From the NCBI GenBank assembly GCA_024404915.1, contig JAKSPJ010000013.1:1-64000 (forward strand): a stretch of DNA of 64,000 nucleotides. Direction: 5' to 3'. Positions 49,587-59,036 of the stretch are shown here, in pieces. The number at the start of each line of letters is the position of its first letter. Within the stretch, counting starts at the first letter, position 1. A program made the position numbers and the translations under genes. The notes under the pieces are model-generated. The model was not told the origin of the DNA, made no database searches, and worked only from the letters and a program-made list of their open reading frames with translations. The stretch comes from Oscillospiraceae bacterium (GTDB taxonomy: Bacteria > Bacillota > Clostridia > Oscillospirales > Ruminococcaceae).

Positions 49587-51707
49587 ATGATGAATCAGAA
49601 TTCAAATCCGAATGTTTCGCCGGACAGCTATTTCGGCTGCAATGTTTTTAATGAGAAGGTGATGCGTGACCGTCTTCCGAAAAAGGTGTATGAAGCAGTC
49701 ATGTGCACACGAAGAATGGGAACACCTTTGCCGAGAGATGCGGCAGATGTTGTGGCAAATGCAATGAAGGATTGGGCCGTGGAGATGGGCTGCACCCACT
49801 TTACCCACTGGTTCCAGCCCATGACCGGCATTACCGCTGAAAAGCATGATGCTTTTCTGACACCGCTGCCGGGAGGCAATGTCATTCTGGATATGACAGG
49901 GAAAGAACTGATTAAAGGTGAATCGGATGCTTCCTCTTTCCCGTCCGGCGGACTGCGTGCCACATTTGAGGCTCGCGGCTACACAGCCTGGGATCCAACT
50001 TCTGATGCGTTTATCAAGGATCGTACCCTTTGCATTCCTACGGGATTTGTTTCCTATACCGGTGAAGTACTGGATAAAAAGACACCTCTCCTTCGTTCCA
50101 TGGAGGCTGTCAGCCAGGCAACTGTCAGAATGCTTCGTCTGTTTGGTAATACGAAGGTACAGCGCGTTGTGACAAATGTCGGCCCGGAGCAGGAGTATTT
50201 CCTGATTGACAAATCCAGTTATGATGCCCGTGAAGATCTGATTCTGACGGGAAGAACCCTGTTTGGTGCAATGCCGCCGAAGGGCGAGGAAATGGATGAC
50301 CATTACTTCGGAAACCTGACACAGCGTGTGTCTGATTTTATGCGTGAGCTGGATGTAGAGCTGTGGAAGCTTGGCATCTATGCAAAAACAGAGCACAATG
50401 AAGTTGCACCGGCACAGCATGAGCTTGCTCCTGTTTATACCACATCCAATATTGCAGCTGACCACAACCAGCTGACAATGGAGCTGATGAAAAAGATTGC
50501 TTTGAAGCACGATCTGGTCTGCCTGCTTCACGAGAAGCCTTTTGCAGGCATCAGCGGCTCTGGCAAGCACAACAACTGGTCCATCTCCACAGATGATGGG
50601 CAGAATTTGCTGGATCCGGGCGAAACACCCCAGGATAACCTGCAGTTCCTTCTGGTGCTTTGTGCATTCCTGAAGGGTGTGCGTGAGTATGCACCTTTGA
50701 TTCGTATTGCTTCTGCATCTGCCGGCAATGATTGCCGTCTTGGCGGAAATGAAGCACCGCCAACTGTTATTTCTGTATTCATCGGTGACGACCTTCAGAT
50801 GGTACTGGACGCCATTGAACAGGGCAAGGCACTGGATGATTTCGGTAAGGTCCGCTTTAACCTTGGCGTAAATGCCATGCCTCAGTTCCGAAAGGATACC
50901 ACAGACCGCAACCGAACCTCTCCTATGGCATTTACCGGCAATAAATTTGAATTCCGTATGCTTGGTTCTGCGGATTCCATTTCTTGCTTCAATTTTGTGA
51001 TGAACACCATTTTTGCACATGAAATTACTGAATTCTGCGAAGAACTTGAGAAGGCAGATGATTTCCAGACTGCCCTGCATGAATTGATTGTCCGTTCTAT
51101 CCGTGAGAATAAAGATATTATTTTTAATGGCAATGGCTATGGCGATGAATGGTTCAAGGAGTGTCAGCGCCGTAATCTGCCCAACTATCCTTCCACTGTG
51201 GAATCTCTGGAGCAGTATGACAGACCGGAGTTTGTGGCACTGTTTGAAGAAATGAACGTGCTCAATAAATCTGAGATTTCCTCCAGAAAGGAAATCCTGC
51301 TGGATAACTACAGCAAGACCGTATTTATTGAAGCAAAAACCATGCTTGATATTGCACGCAAAAAGATTCTGCCTGTTTGCATCAGCTATACAAAGCAGTT
51401 GTGCGATGCAATTATTACAAAGCAGAATATTTCTCCTATGCTGAATATCAGCTCTGCTGTAGAGGATGTACTGGCATCACAAATCAGTGATCTGACGGCA
51501 AGCCTTTATGATTCGATTGAGGATCTGCGTGAATGCTTGTCTGATGTTTCACGGATTGCATCCTCTTTGGAGAAGGCAAAGACATATCGCACGAGTGTGA
51601 TTCCTGCTATGAGCCGGCTGCGTACCACTGCGGATGCCCTTGAGGTACTGATTCCGCAGGAACAGTGGCCGTTCCCGGCATATTCTGAGATTCTTTATAA
51701 TATCTGA
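49587..51707 (+). CDS. glnN: Glutamine synthetase, type III
   Basis: Makes glutamine from glutamate, ammonia and ATP. At 706 residues it is the large type III enzyme common in Bacteroidetes and ruminal or gut Firmicutes. Diagnostic pieces are THWFQPMTGITAEKHDAFL, SSFPSGGLRATFEARGYTAW, NVGPEQEYFLID, KTEHNEVAPAQHELAPVY and GISGSGKHNNWSIS. The last 160 residues are helical and specific to this type. Regulation of type III enzymes differs from GlnA-type; no binding site could be defined here. AGGAG lies 12 bases before ATG 49587; a second ATG follows at once. It is followed closely by mutY. Confidence 0.97.
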   Translation: MMNQNSNPNVSPDSYFGCNVFNEKVMRDRLPKKVYEAVMCTRRMGTPLPRDAADVVANAMKDWAVEMGCTHFTHWFQPMTGITAEKHDAFLTPLPGGNVILDMTGKELIKGESDASSFPSGGLRATFEARGYTAWDPTSDAFIKDRTLCIPTGFVSYTGEVLDKKTPLLRSMEAVSQATVRMLRLFGNTKVQRVVTNVGPEQEYFLIDKSSYDAREDLILTGRTLFGAMPPKGEEMDDHYFGNLTQRVSDFMRELDVELWKLGIYAKTEHNEVAPAQHELAPVYTTSNIAADHNQLTMELMKKIALKHDLVCLLHEKPFAGISGSGKHNNWSISTDDGQNLLDPGETPQDNLQFLLVLCAFLKGVREYAPLIRIASASAGNDCRLGGNEAPPTVISVFIGDDLQMVLDAIEQGKALDDFGKVRFNLGVNAMPQFRKDTTDRNRTSPMAFTGNKFEFRMLGSADSISCFNFVMNTIFAHEITEFCEELEKADDFQTALHELIVRSIRENKDIIFNGNGYGDEWFKECQRRNLPNYPSTVESLEQYDRPEFVALFEEMNVLNKSEISSRKEILLDNYSKTVFIEAKTMLDIARKKILPVCISYTKQLCDAIITKQNISPMLNISSAVEDVLASQISDLTASLYDSIEDLRECLSDVSRIASSLEKAKTYRTSVIPAMSRLRTTADALEVLIPQEQWPFPAYSEILYNI

Positions 51708-51729
51708 TGAAGCAAGTGAGGAAAGTGTT

Positions 51730-52785
51730 TTGCAGAATGCAGGATTAGAACAGCTGACAGAACGATTGCTTCCCTGGTATGCAGCACATGCCAGGAAGCT
51801 TCCCTGGCGGGAAAATCAGGATCCATATCATGTGTGGGTATCTGAAATTATGCTGCAGCAGACACGAGTAGAAGCGGTAAAACCCTATTTTTTGCGTTTT
51901 ATGCAGACACTTCCCACAATAAAAGACCTTAGTGATTGTGATGATGAGCTGCTGATGAAGCTTTGGGAGGGGCTCGGCTACTACAGCCGTGCACGCAATC
52001 TGAAGAAAGCAGCCAATCAGATTATACAGGATTTTCATGGAAAGTTTCCGGAAGAATATTCTGATATTCTGAGTTTAAGCGGTGTAGGTCCGTATACAGC
52101 AGGAGCGATTGCATCCATTTGCTTTGACAAGCCTGTTCCGGCGGTGGATGGAAATGTGCTTCGTGTATACTCACGCCTGACCTGCGACGGCCGTTGTGTG
52201 GATGAGCAGGCCGTCAGAGCGGATATCACAGGAATATTGGGCGGGATTTATACCACATGCCTTCCTGTGGGGGAGGGCAGCTGCGGTAAACTGACACAGG
52301 CTTTGATGGAACTGGGCGCAACCGTCTGTATTCCGAATGGCGCACCACGTTGTGATGTTTGCCCGCTGAAAGAGAATTGCCTGGCACTGGCGCAGAATCA
52401 GGTAATGGAACTGCCGGTGCGCATGAAGAAGAAAGAACGCCGTAAGGAGCACTATACTGTGTTTCTGCTGGAATGCAGTCAGAAGTTTGCAATACGAAAA
52501 CGGCCGGACAGCGGTATGCTGGCAGGCTTGTGGGAGTTTCCGCATACGGATGGCACCCTGGAGACACAGGAAGCGCTGCATACTTTGTCTGCATGGGGTG
52601 TGCAGGCGGAGGAAGTATGTTCCGAGCGAAAATGCAGACATATTTTTACACATATTGAATGGCATATGACCTGTATCCATGTGCAGGTAAAAAACATGCC
52701 GCAGTGTTTTCATTGGGTTACGATGGAGCAGCTGCTGAATGAGGCGGCTCTTCCAACGGCATTTCGGATTTGTATGCCGAAATGA
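51730..52785 (+). CDS. mutY: A/G-specific adenine DNA glycosylase MutY
   Basis: Removes adenine mispaired with 8-oxoguanine. The 351-residue protein has the catalytic helix VWVSEIMLQQTRVEAV, the helix-hairpin-helix LSGVGPYTAGAIAS with the catalytic Asp in PAVDGNVLRV, a 4Fe-4S site and a C-terminal NUDIX-like domain (GMLAGLWEFP). The cysteines read C-x7-C-x2-C-x5-C (CIPNGAPRCDVCPLKENC); the first gap is one residue longer than usual. The start is TTG, 9 bases after GAGG; no ATG or GTG fits. It lies 22 bases after glnN. Confidence 0.95.
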   Translation: MQNAGLEQLTERLLPWYAAHARKLPWRENQDPYHVWVSEIMLQQTRVEAVKPYFLRFMQTLPTIKDLSDCDDELLMKLWEGLGYYSRARNLKKAANQIIQDFHGKFPEEYSDILSLSGVGPYTAGAIASICFDKPVPAVDGNVLRVYSRLTCDGRCVDEQAVRADITGILGGIYTTCLPVGEGSCGKLTQALMELGATVCIPNGAPRCDVCPLKENCLALAQNQVMELPVRMKKKERRKEHYTVFLLECSQKFAIRKRPDSGMLAGLWEFPHTDGTLETQEALHTLSAWGVQAEEVCSERKCRHIFTHIEWHMTCIHVQVKNMPQCFHWVTMEQLLNEAALPTAFRICMPK

Positions 52786-52818
52786 AATATAATTTCTATC
52801 TGAGAAAGGATGAACGGT

Positions 52819-53475
52819 ATGAATTACAAAGAGGAATTTATCCAGTTTATGACAGAGTGCGGAGTTTTGACATTTGGTGATTTCACGTTGAAATCCGGCA
52901 GAAAGGCACCTTATTTTATCAACACAGGAAATTATAAGACCGGCAAGCAGTTGTGCAGACTCGGTGAATACTATGCAGCATGCATCCAGGAACACGGCCT
53001 GAAGGCTGATGTGCTGTTCGGACCTGCATACAAGGGTATTCCGCTGGCTGCTTCCGCAGCAATCGCATTGTGGAAAGAGCATAATATTGAGGTCGGCTAC
53101 GCTTACGACCGTAAAGAGGTCAAGGACCATGGAGAGGGCGGCATGATTGTTGGCTCTAAGCTGGAGAACGGTACCAAGGTTATTCTGATTGAGGATGTTA
53201 TGACTTCCGGTAAGGCACTGCGTGAGGTTTATCCGAAACTGAAATCTGTTGCTGATGTAGATATCACAGGTATGATCATTACAGTTGACCGTCAGGAAAA
53301 AGGCCTGCAGAGCGAGAAATCTGCTGTGCAGGAAGTGAAGGAAGAGTTCGGAATTGATGTGTATTCCATCGTGACTGTCAGCGACATCATTGCTGCAATT
53401 GAAAACGGTGTTGTGGATGGTAAGGCATATTTGCCGCAGATGCTTGCATATCGTGAGCAGTATGGCGTGTGCTGA
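52819..53475 (+). CDS. pyrE: Orotate phosphoribosyltransferase
   Basis: Joins orotate and PRPP to form orotidine monophosphate in pyrimidine synthesis. The 218-residue protein has GPAYKGIPLAASAAIALW, the flexible loop YDRKEVKDHGEGG and the PRPP site VILIEDVMTSGKALREV, all diagnostic. ATG 52819 is chosen because AAAGGA lies 9 bases upstream; an ATG three codons earlier overlaps that site. No other pyr gene is nearby, and no PyrR-type leader was seen. Confidence 0.96.
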   Translation: MNYKEEFIQFMTECGVLTFGDFTLKSGRKAPYFINTGNYKTGKQLCRLGEYYAACIQEHGLKADVLFGPAYKGIPLAASAAIALWKEHNIEVGYAYDRKEVKDHGEGGMIVGSKLENGTKVILIEDVMTSGKALREVYPKLKSVADVDITGMIITVDRQEKGLQSEKSAVQEVKEEFGIDVYSIVTVSDIIAAIENGVVDGKAYLPQMLAYREQYGVC

Positions 53476-53530
53476 TTTCTCACATGACAGCATCGTATTG
53501 ATTATATATAAAAATAATTAGAGAATTATG

Positions 53531-53611
53531 AAATAGTCCTTGACTTTCCCGGGAAAGCATAGTATAATATATATGTGTATTATGCATTGCACCGGGAGTC
53601 AGGGACTATTT
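53531..53611. repeat. Inverted repeat flanking the rny promoter
   Basis: AAATAGTCCTTGACT (53531-53545) and AGTCAGGGACTATTT (53597-53611) are inverted copies matching at 14 of 15 positions, separated by 51 bases that hold the promoter. The left copy contains the -35 element. The word TTGACTTTC recurs at 53540 and 53610. Confidence 0.7.
53540..53568 (+). promoter_or_regulatory. Sigma-A promoter of rny
   Basis: TTGACT (53540-53545) and TATAAT (53563-53568) with a 17-base spacer, giving a leader of about 260 bases. Confidence 0.8.
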
Positions 53612-53696
53612 GACTTTCGATGGTGTTTTGCGGCAGTTGCCGCTGTTGATTTTATGTATATATGCCATGTCAGGTTGGCGTAAGTGGAGAGATACA

Positions 53697-53747
53697 ATGA
53701 GCAAATCCGCCAGAAAAAGAAATGAGCGGAACATTCTTTCATCATAG
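53697..53747 (+). CDS. Possible leader peptide in the rny leader
   Basis: ATG with GGAGAG 8 bases upstream opens a 16-codon frame encoding a basic peptide MSKSARKRNERNILSS and then TAG. It is too short to judge by composition and may be chance. If translated it could influence rny expression. Confidence 0.25.
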   Translation: MSKSARKRNERNILSS

Positions 53748-53834
53748 AACTGAATCATCAAACGGCGATTTTCCTGCCGCAGAATCAGATGAAATATACA
53801 AAAACATTTGATAATGAAGGAGGAAATCACAGAT

Positions 53835-55523
53835 ATGCTAATGAGTACTATCATGATGGCAGCAAGTATGGCTCCCGGTCTTGTGGGAGTGTTGATTCTT
53901 GTTGCGCTGCTGTTGGGTACCGGTGTGGGATTCGCACTGGGTTACGGCAAAGCAAAACAGGATACAGCAAAACAGGTTGAAGCGGCTGAGTCCCGAGGCA
54001 TCACAAAGGGTATTGAGCGCAGAAAACGTGAGGCAGAAGCTGCAATCGGCAGCGCAGAAAAAGAAGCTGAACGTATTCTTTCTTCTGCATCCAAAGAGGC
54101 AGAAGATCACAAGAAGTCAGCATTGGTTGAGGCAAAGGATGAAATTTTCAAGCTGAGAACAGAAGCGGAAAAGGAAATCAAGGACCGCCGTGCAGATATG
54201 ACCCGACAGGAACGCAGAATTCAGCAAAAAGAAGAGAATCTTGATAAAAAGGTTGAGAACTACGAGCGCAAGGAAGAGCAGCTTCATAACAAGATGCATC
54301 AGGCTGAAGAGCGCCTGGCGGAAGCGGAAGAGATTAAGAAGAACGGCACCGAGGAAATTGAGCGCATGAAGAAGAGTGAGCTTGATTTGCTGGAGCGTAT
54401 TTCTGAGTTCTCCAAGGATCAGGCAAAGGATTATCTGCTTGAGAAACTGGATCAGGAACTGGTTCATGAAAAGGCAGTCAAGGTCACAATGTACGAGCAG
54501 CAGATTAAAGCATCCTGCGATGATATTGCCAGAAGCCATATTTCCATGGCAATTGCAAAGTGTGCAGCAGAGCAGGTTTCTGAGGTGGCTGTTTCTGTTG
54601 TGCCTCTTCCCAATGACGAAATGAAGGGCCGTATCATTGGCCGTGAGGGTCGTAATATCCGTTCCATCGAGTCTTTGACCGGTGTTGATCTGATTATTGA
54701 TGATACCCCGGAAGCAATCACTTTGTCCTGCTTTGATCCGGTTCGCCGTGAGGTTGCCAGAATTGCACTGGAAAAGCTGATTGTTGACGGCAGAATTCAT
54801 CCGGCAAGCATCGAGGAGAAGGTTGACAAGGCACGCAGAGAAGTGGAAAAGCGCATTAAGCAGGAGGGCGAACGTGCCGTCCTGGAGACCAATGTGCATG
54901 GCCTGAATCCGGAACTGATCAGACTGCTTGGCAGACTGACGTTCAGAACCAGTTATCGTCAGAATGTTCTGAACCACAGCATCGAGGTTGCAATGCTTTC
55001 CGGCATTCTTGCAGCAGAGCTTGGTGTTGATGCAAATATGGCAAGACGTGCAGGTCTGCTCCACGATATCGGTAAGGCACTGACTGCTGAAATCGAAGGC
55101 TCTCACGTTGCAATCGGTGTGGATGTGGGCCGTAAGTACAAAGAACCGCAGGAAGTCATTCATGCGATTGAAGCCCACCACAACGATGTGGAACCCCGTA
55201 CAGCAATTGCTTGTATTGTTCAGGCAGCAGACGCAATTTCCGCAGCAAGACCCGGTGCCCGCAGCGAGAATCTTGAGAGCTATATCAAGCGTCTCCAGAA
55301 GCTGGAGGAGATTTGTTCTTCCTATGAAGGCGTTGAGAAGTGCTTTGCTATGCAGGCAGGCCGTGAGGTCCGCATCATGGTGAAGCCCGAAATCATCGAC
55401 GATGAGAAGATGGTTTTGGTTGCAAGACAGATTGCTCAGCAAATTGAAAATGACATGGAATATCCCGGTCAGATTAAGGTTAACCTGATTCGTGAGAGCC
55501 GTGCCGTTGACGTTGCAAAATAA
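53835..55523 (+). CDS. rny: Ribonuclease Y
   Basis: The membrane-bound endoribonuclease that starts mRNA decay in Firmicutes. The 562-residue protein has one N-terminal transmembrane helix (about 10-36), a long charged coiled coil (about 40-200), a KH domain with [20 protein letters not shown], and an HD domain with [14 protein letters not shown] and LLHDIGKAL (metal-binding HD). ATG 53835 is chosen because GAAGGAGG lies about 11 bases upstream; earlier in-frame ATGs overlap that site. The 5' leader is long and contains an inverted repeat, so RNase Y may be controlled at the RNA or promoter level. Confidence 0.96.
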   Translation: MLMSTIMMAASMAPGLVGVLILVALLLGTGVGFALGYGKAKQDTAKQVEAAESRGITKGIERRKREAEAAIGSAEKEAERILSSASKEAEDHKKSALVEAKDEIFKLRTEAEKEIKDRRADMTRQERRIQQKEENLDKKVENYERKEEQLHNKMHQAEERLAEAEEIKKNGTEEIERMKKSELDLLERISEFSKDQAKDYLLEKLDQELVHEKAVKVTMYEQQIKASCDDIARSHISMAIAKCAAEQVSEVAVSVVPLPNDEMKGRIIGREGRNIRSIESLTGVDLIIDDTPEAITLSCFDPVRREVARIALEKLIVDGRIHPASIEEKVDKARREVEKRIKQEGERAVLETNVHGLNPELIRLLGRLTFRTSYRQNVLNHSIEVAMLSGILAAELGVDANMARRAGLLHDIGKALTAEIEGSHVAIGVDVGRKYKEPQEVIHAIEAHHNDVEPRTAIACIVQAADAISAARPGARSENLESYIKRLQKLEEICSSYEGVEKCFAMQAGREVRIMVKPEIIDDEKMVLVARQIAQQIENDMEYPGQIKVNLIRESRAVDVAK

Positions 55524-55528
55524 AAAAC

Positions 55529-55562
55529 TGATGCGCATGATTCGGTGAGTCATGCGCATTCT
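55529..55562 (+). terminator. Weak terminator hairpin after rny
   Basis: Stem ATGCGCATGA (55531-55540) with TCATGCGCAT (55550-55559) follows the rny stop but has only a short T-rich tail. The next gene starts 21 bases further, so it may be a partial terminator or an RNA-stabilising hairpin. Confidence 0.5.
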
Positions 55563-55580
55563 TGTAGAAGAGTGAATAAT

Positions 55581-57092
55581 ATGGCTAAAACAATATTTGG
55601 AACCACAGAAAAATCTAATTTTATTTTGAATATGGATCTGGACAAGTACCGTGCCTTCTGTGTGAAGCTGCTGCTAGGCATGCTCTGGGCAAATGCTGCT
55701 TCTGAAGCGGTTTGGCAAATGACATATTCCATCGGCAGCAGAATGTCCCAGTGGGTCGCAGGCGGCGGTATGGGTATGCTGGTGGGCTTTCTGCTGATTG
55801 CACTCCGAAGCATTGCCACTATTTTTTCTATTGGCGGTGTGTTTGCACTCATTGCCGCTGTAGTCGGGATGATGCGCCTGCAATACACAAAGATGACTTT
55901 GATTCCGTATTTGTCTATAGCAGCGTCGCTGGTAATCGCAATGATATCCATGTTCCTTGCCTTTGATTACAATTCCGCATTGTTCGGCTGGGACGGCAGA
56001 GACGAGGGATGGTTCACCCTCTTAATGTACGGTGCTATGTTTTATGTCGGATCCATGTTCCGTCAGCGTGAGCTGCGAAAAAAATTTCTGAACGGTATTA
56101 TTATTTTTGGCATTGCACAATGCTTCTGGGCACTTCTGCAATCCCTGTTTGGTTTTGCTTCTCAGTATAAAATGGTTGATCCGCTGCTGTATCAGAATGT
56201 CTATCTGCCCAGCGGATTTACAGACAGCCCCATTACATTTGCAATGCTTCTTGCAATTCTTTCCTGCATCTCCATCTGCGCAATGTATTTTGCAGAGGAG
56301 AAGAAAACCCGGATTCTGGCGGCAATCTGCGCTGTCGGTTCTGTGGTATTTGCTTTCCGTACCCAGGTGATTGCAGGTCTGGTTGCAGGCTGCGGGGCAA
56401 TTCTTCTGGCGGTGATTCTTCTGGCTGTCAAACGGAAATCCCAGGGAATGAAAGCCCTGAAATCCTGCGCTTTGGTGATTGCTGGTGCGGCATGCGGATT
56501 TGCATGGGCATTTTTCACACCTGCGCTGCAGCATTCCTATAATACTGCCACGGATGAACAGCTGGCCAATGGCTATACTCTGATGGATGGCGGTATTGTG
56601 TGGGATGACGGATACTACCGTCTGGGCGCATGCGGCCCCTACAGCAGTGCCCGTGAGCATGACTTTGATATCTATGATGCAGTGTCTGTGCTGAAGCATT
56701 GCCAGAGTGAGGCAGTCCGGGCAATCAAAAAGTATCCGCTTTCCGGAACCGGACCGGATAATTTCGGCTTTACACAGCTCCACACCACAATGGATATCAG
56801 TATGGAGGTCAATTCTATTGATCGTCCATATAATGATTTTCTTTATATTGCTGCAACACGAGGCATTTTCTCTTTGCTGCTGTATCTGGTAACGATTGTC
56901 AGCAGTATCTGGATTGCCTGGAAACGCCGCAGGGAAATGCCAGGTTGGGAAAAGCTTGCCATGGGTGCGGCAGTTGTGCTGTATCTGCTGGCTTCTCTGG
57001 TGGGTGTATCTGTGTTGACAGTATCTCCTGTATTCTGGATGCTGCTTGGAATGCTTGCATCTGACTGCGCCCAGGTTGAAGTAAAACAGTAA
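55581..57092 (+). CDS. O-antigen ligase/polymerase-like membrane protein
   Basis: A 503-residue integral membrane protein with about ten transmembrane helices and a large extracytoplasmic loop near residues 325-425. The loop contains the WaaL/Wzy-type pattern SGTGPDNFGFTQLH followed by DRPYNDFLYIAATRGIFSLL, matching O-antigen ligase family proteins that join glycan chains to a lipid or protein acceptor. In Gram-positive bacteria such proteins act in capsule, teichoic acid or glycoprotein assembly. ATG 55581 has only a weak AGAAGAG site. It lies 57 bases after rny with a hairpin between, so part of its expression may come from the rny transcript. Confidence 0.78.
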   Translation: MAKTIFGTTEKSNFILNMDLDKYRAFCVKLLLGMLWANAASEAVWQMTYSIGSRMSQWVAGGGMGMLVGFLLIALRSIATIFSIGGVFALIAAVVGMMRLQYTKMTLIPYLSIAASLVIAMISMFLAFDYNSALFGWDGRDEGWFTLLMYGAMFYVGSMFRQRELRKKFLNGIIIFGIAQCFWALLQSLFGFASQYKMVDPLLYQNVYLPSGFTDSPITFAMLLAILSCISICAMYFAEEKKTRILAAICAVGSVVFAFRTQVIAGLVAGCGAILLAVILLAVKRKSQGMKALKSCALVIAGAACGFAWAFFTPALQHSYNTATDEQLANGYTLMDGGIVWDDGYYRLGACGPYSSAREHDFDIYDAVSVLKHCQSEAVRAIKKYPLSGTGPDNFGFTQLHTTMDISMEVNSIDRPYNDFLYIAATRGIFSLLLYLVTIVSSIWIAWKRRREMPGWEKLAMGAAVVLYLLASLVGVSVLTVSPVFWMLLGMLASDCAQVEVKQ

Positions 57093-57109
57093 TCGAATAA
57101 TGCATCTGA

Positions 57110-57150
57110 AACCACTCTGCCGTTCATTGCAGCGGCAGAGTGGTTCTCTT
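57110..57150 (+). terminator. Terminator after the O-antigen-ligase-like gene
   Basis: Perfect 13-base stem AACCACTCTGCCG (57110-57122) with CGGCAGAGTGGTT (57133-57145), followed by CTCTTTA. Confidence 0.8.
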
Positions 57151-57199
57151 TATATTGGCTGTTCATATTATATTAAAAAATAAATATTTTTAAAAGCTA

Positions 57200-57228
57200 T
57201 TGACAAAATCAGAATAATGCTGTATAGT
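57200..57228 (+). promoter_or_regulatory. Sigma-A promoter of the trp operon
   Basis: TTGACA (57200-57205) and TATAGT (57223-57228) with a 17-base spacer, just ahead of the T-box leader. Confidence 0.85.
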
Positions 57229-57240
57229 ATAAACATGTAA

Positions 57241-57524
57241 ACCGTTGAAGCGGAGATAAAGCTGTATATGACCATACAGAGAACCCGGGGTGCTGAGAGC
57301 CGGGGAGGAGACAGTGCAGCAAATGGCCCGCTGAGGGCACAGTCAGTGTAACTGGTAAAACTGTGACGGATGGACAGCCGTTATTTGTCAGGGATATAAT
57401 TGTATCCTGTAAAAGTGCGTTTGCAATGCGCAGTTTGCGCTGCAGGCGAATCAAGGTGGCACCGCGAGCGTAACAACGACTCGTCCTTGACTGGTTTCTT
57501 CAGTTCAGGATGAGTCGTTTTTTT
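57241..57524 (+). promoter_or_regulatory. T-box leader, tRNA-Trp specific
   Basis: The 14-base T-box core AAGGTGGCACCGCG is at 57453-57466. It is followed by a terminator, AACGACTCGTCCTTGA (57475-57490) pairing with TCAGGATGAGTCGTT, then a T-run to 57524. The upstream part has the expected long Stem I with GGGGTGCTGAGAGCC. The likely specifier is TGG at 57353-57355 (GTAACTGGTAAAAC), which fits tryptophan. The T-box bulge TGGC would pair with a GCCA end, as expected for a tRNA with discriminator G such as tRNA-Trp. Uncharged tRNA-Trp should favour the antiterminator and switch on trpE onward. Confidence 0.93.
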
Positions 57525-57557
57525 GTACCCATCCGCAATTCAAAGGAGGTTTTTGCA

Positions 57558-59036
57558 GTGAATTATTCTTTGACCCTGGAAGAAGCATGCAGATTTGCGG
57601 CAGAATCTGAATACAATGTATTGCCCATCAGCTGTGAATTGCTGGCTGATGACTATACTCCGATTCAGGTGCTTCGTATTCTGAAGCATATTTCTTCCCA
57701 TTGCTATATTCTGGAGTCTGTATCCGGCCCGAATTCTCACGGCAGATATACATTTCTGGGATATGATCCGAAAATGGCAGTCTCCTGCCGTAACGGAATC
57801 CTGAAAATTGGTGATGTGGAGTTGGAAACAGATGACCCTGCACACTATCTTCGTCAGCTGCTTGGAAAATACCGCAGCCCGAAACTGGATTATCTTCCCC
57901 CGTTTACAGGTGGTCTGGTGGGATATTTCTCCTATGACTATCTTGGCTATTTTGAGCCGACAATACGGACTGCAAAGGAAGATGACAATCACTTCTGTGA
58001 TTTGGATCTTATGCTTTTTGACAAGGTGATTGCATTTGACCACTTCCGCCAGAAGATTGTGCTGATTGCCAATATGCGGCTGGATGACCCAAAAACGGAG
58101 TATCACAAAGCAAAGCTTTCCCTGAAACAGATGGCAGAACTCCTGAAAAACGGCACACCGCATCAGGAACCGGTCAGCCGAATGACAGGAGAACTGACTC
58201 CGCTGTTTAACAAAGAAACCTACTGTGGTATGGTGGAAAAAGCAAAGCACTATATATATGAGGGCGATATTTTCCAGATTGTTCTTGCAAACCGCTTCAG
58301 CGCACCGTTTGAGGGTACTTTGCTGGATACCTACCGTGTGCTGAGAACGCTGAATCCTTCTCCCTATATGTTCTATTTCTCCGGCACAGATGTTGAGGTT
58401 GCAGGTGCATCTCCGGAAACACTGGTAAATCTTGAAAATGGCGTACTGCACACATTCCCGCTTGCAGGTACACGTCCCAGAGGAAAAGACGAGGCAGAGG
58501 ATAAGGCTTTGGAAGCCGATCTGCTTTCCGATGAAAAGGAACTTGCAGAGCACAATATGCTGGTTGACCTGGGAAGAAATGACCTTGGCAAAATCAGTAA
58601 ATTCGGTACTGTGGAAGTGGAGAAGCTGCATTCTATTGAGCGCTATTCCCATGTTATGCATATCGGTTCGACTGTCCGAGGCGAGATTCGTGAGGACTGT
58701 GACGGTCTGGATGCCATAGCAGCTGTGCTTCCTGCCGGAACTCTTTCCGGTGCACCGAAGATTCGTGCCTGTCAGTTGATTGGTGAACTGGAAGGCACAA
58801 AGCGTGGTATATACGGCGGCGCTATCGGATACATCTCCTTCCAGGGTGACACAGATACCTGTATTGCCATTCGTCTTGCCTACCGCAAGAATAACACTGT
58901 GTTTGTAAGAAGCGGTGCAGGCATCGTGGCAGATTCTGTTCCCGAGAAGGAATATCAGGAGTGCATTAATAAGGCAGCAGCAGTTGTGCGTGCTTTGAAG
59001 GAAGCGGAGGTACTGAATCATGATTCTGTTGATTGA
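57558..59036 (+). CDS. trpE: Anthranilate synthase component I
   Basis: Converts chorismate to anthranilate with ammonia from TrpG. The 492-residue protein has a normal length. The tryptophan feedback site is represented by [19 protein letters not shown], and the chorismate-binding domain by [26 protein letters not shown] and [15 protein letters not shown]. The start is GTG at 57558 with AAGGAGG 8 bases upstream; the frame continues upstream into the T-box terminator, which is not coding. It overlaps trpGD by 17 bases. Confidence 0.97.
   Translation: MNYSLTLEEACRFAAESEYNVLPISCELLADDYTPIQVLRILKHISSHCYILESVSGPNSHGRYTFLGYDPKMAVSCRNGILKIGDVELETDDPAHYLRQLLGKYRSPKLDYLPPFTGGLVGYFSYDYLGYFEPTIRTAKEDDNHFCDLDLMLFDKVIAFDHFRQKIVLIANMRLDDPKTEYHKAKLSLKQMAELLKNGTPHQEPVSRMTGELTPLFNKETYCGMVEKAKHYIYEGDIFQIVLANRFSAPFEGTLLDTYRVLRTLNPSPYMFYFSGTDVEVAGASPETLVNLENGVLHTFPLAGTRPRGKDEAEDKALEADLLSDEKELAEHNMLVDLGRNDLGKISKFGTVEVEKLHSIERYSHVMHIGSTVRGEIREDCDGLDAIAAVLPAGTLSGAPKIRACQLIGELEGTKRGIYGGAIGYISFQGDTDTCIAIRLAYRKNNTVFVRSGAGIVADSVPEKEYQECINKAAAVVRALKEAEVLNHDSVD

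Larger units (their letters stand above)
53476..53834. other. Long leader region of rny
   Basis: A 359-base interval with a sigma-A promoter, an 81-base inverted-repeat arrangement around it (53531-53611), a possible 16-codon leader peptide (53697-53747) and the rny ribosome-binding site. The leader of about 260 bases is unusually long for this window. Confidence 0.6.

Noticed and set aside
49602..51080. Long open frame antisense to glnN
   Set aside because: It mirrors the codon pattern of glnN, encodes a cysteine- and histidine-rich sequence without family features, and has no binding site. Similar antisense frames over rny (54117-55559), trpE (57540-59021), trpGD (58966-60132) and trpB (62306-63583) were rejected for the same reason.
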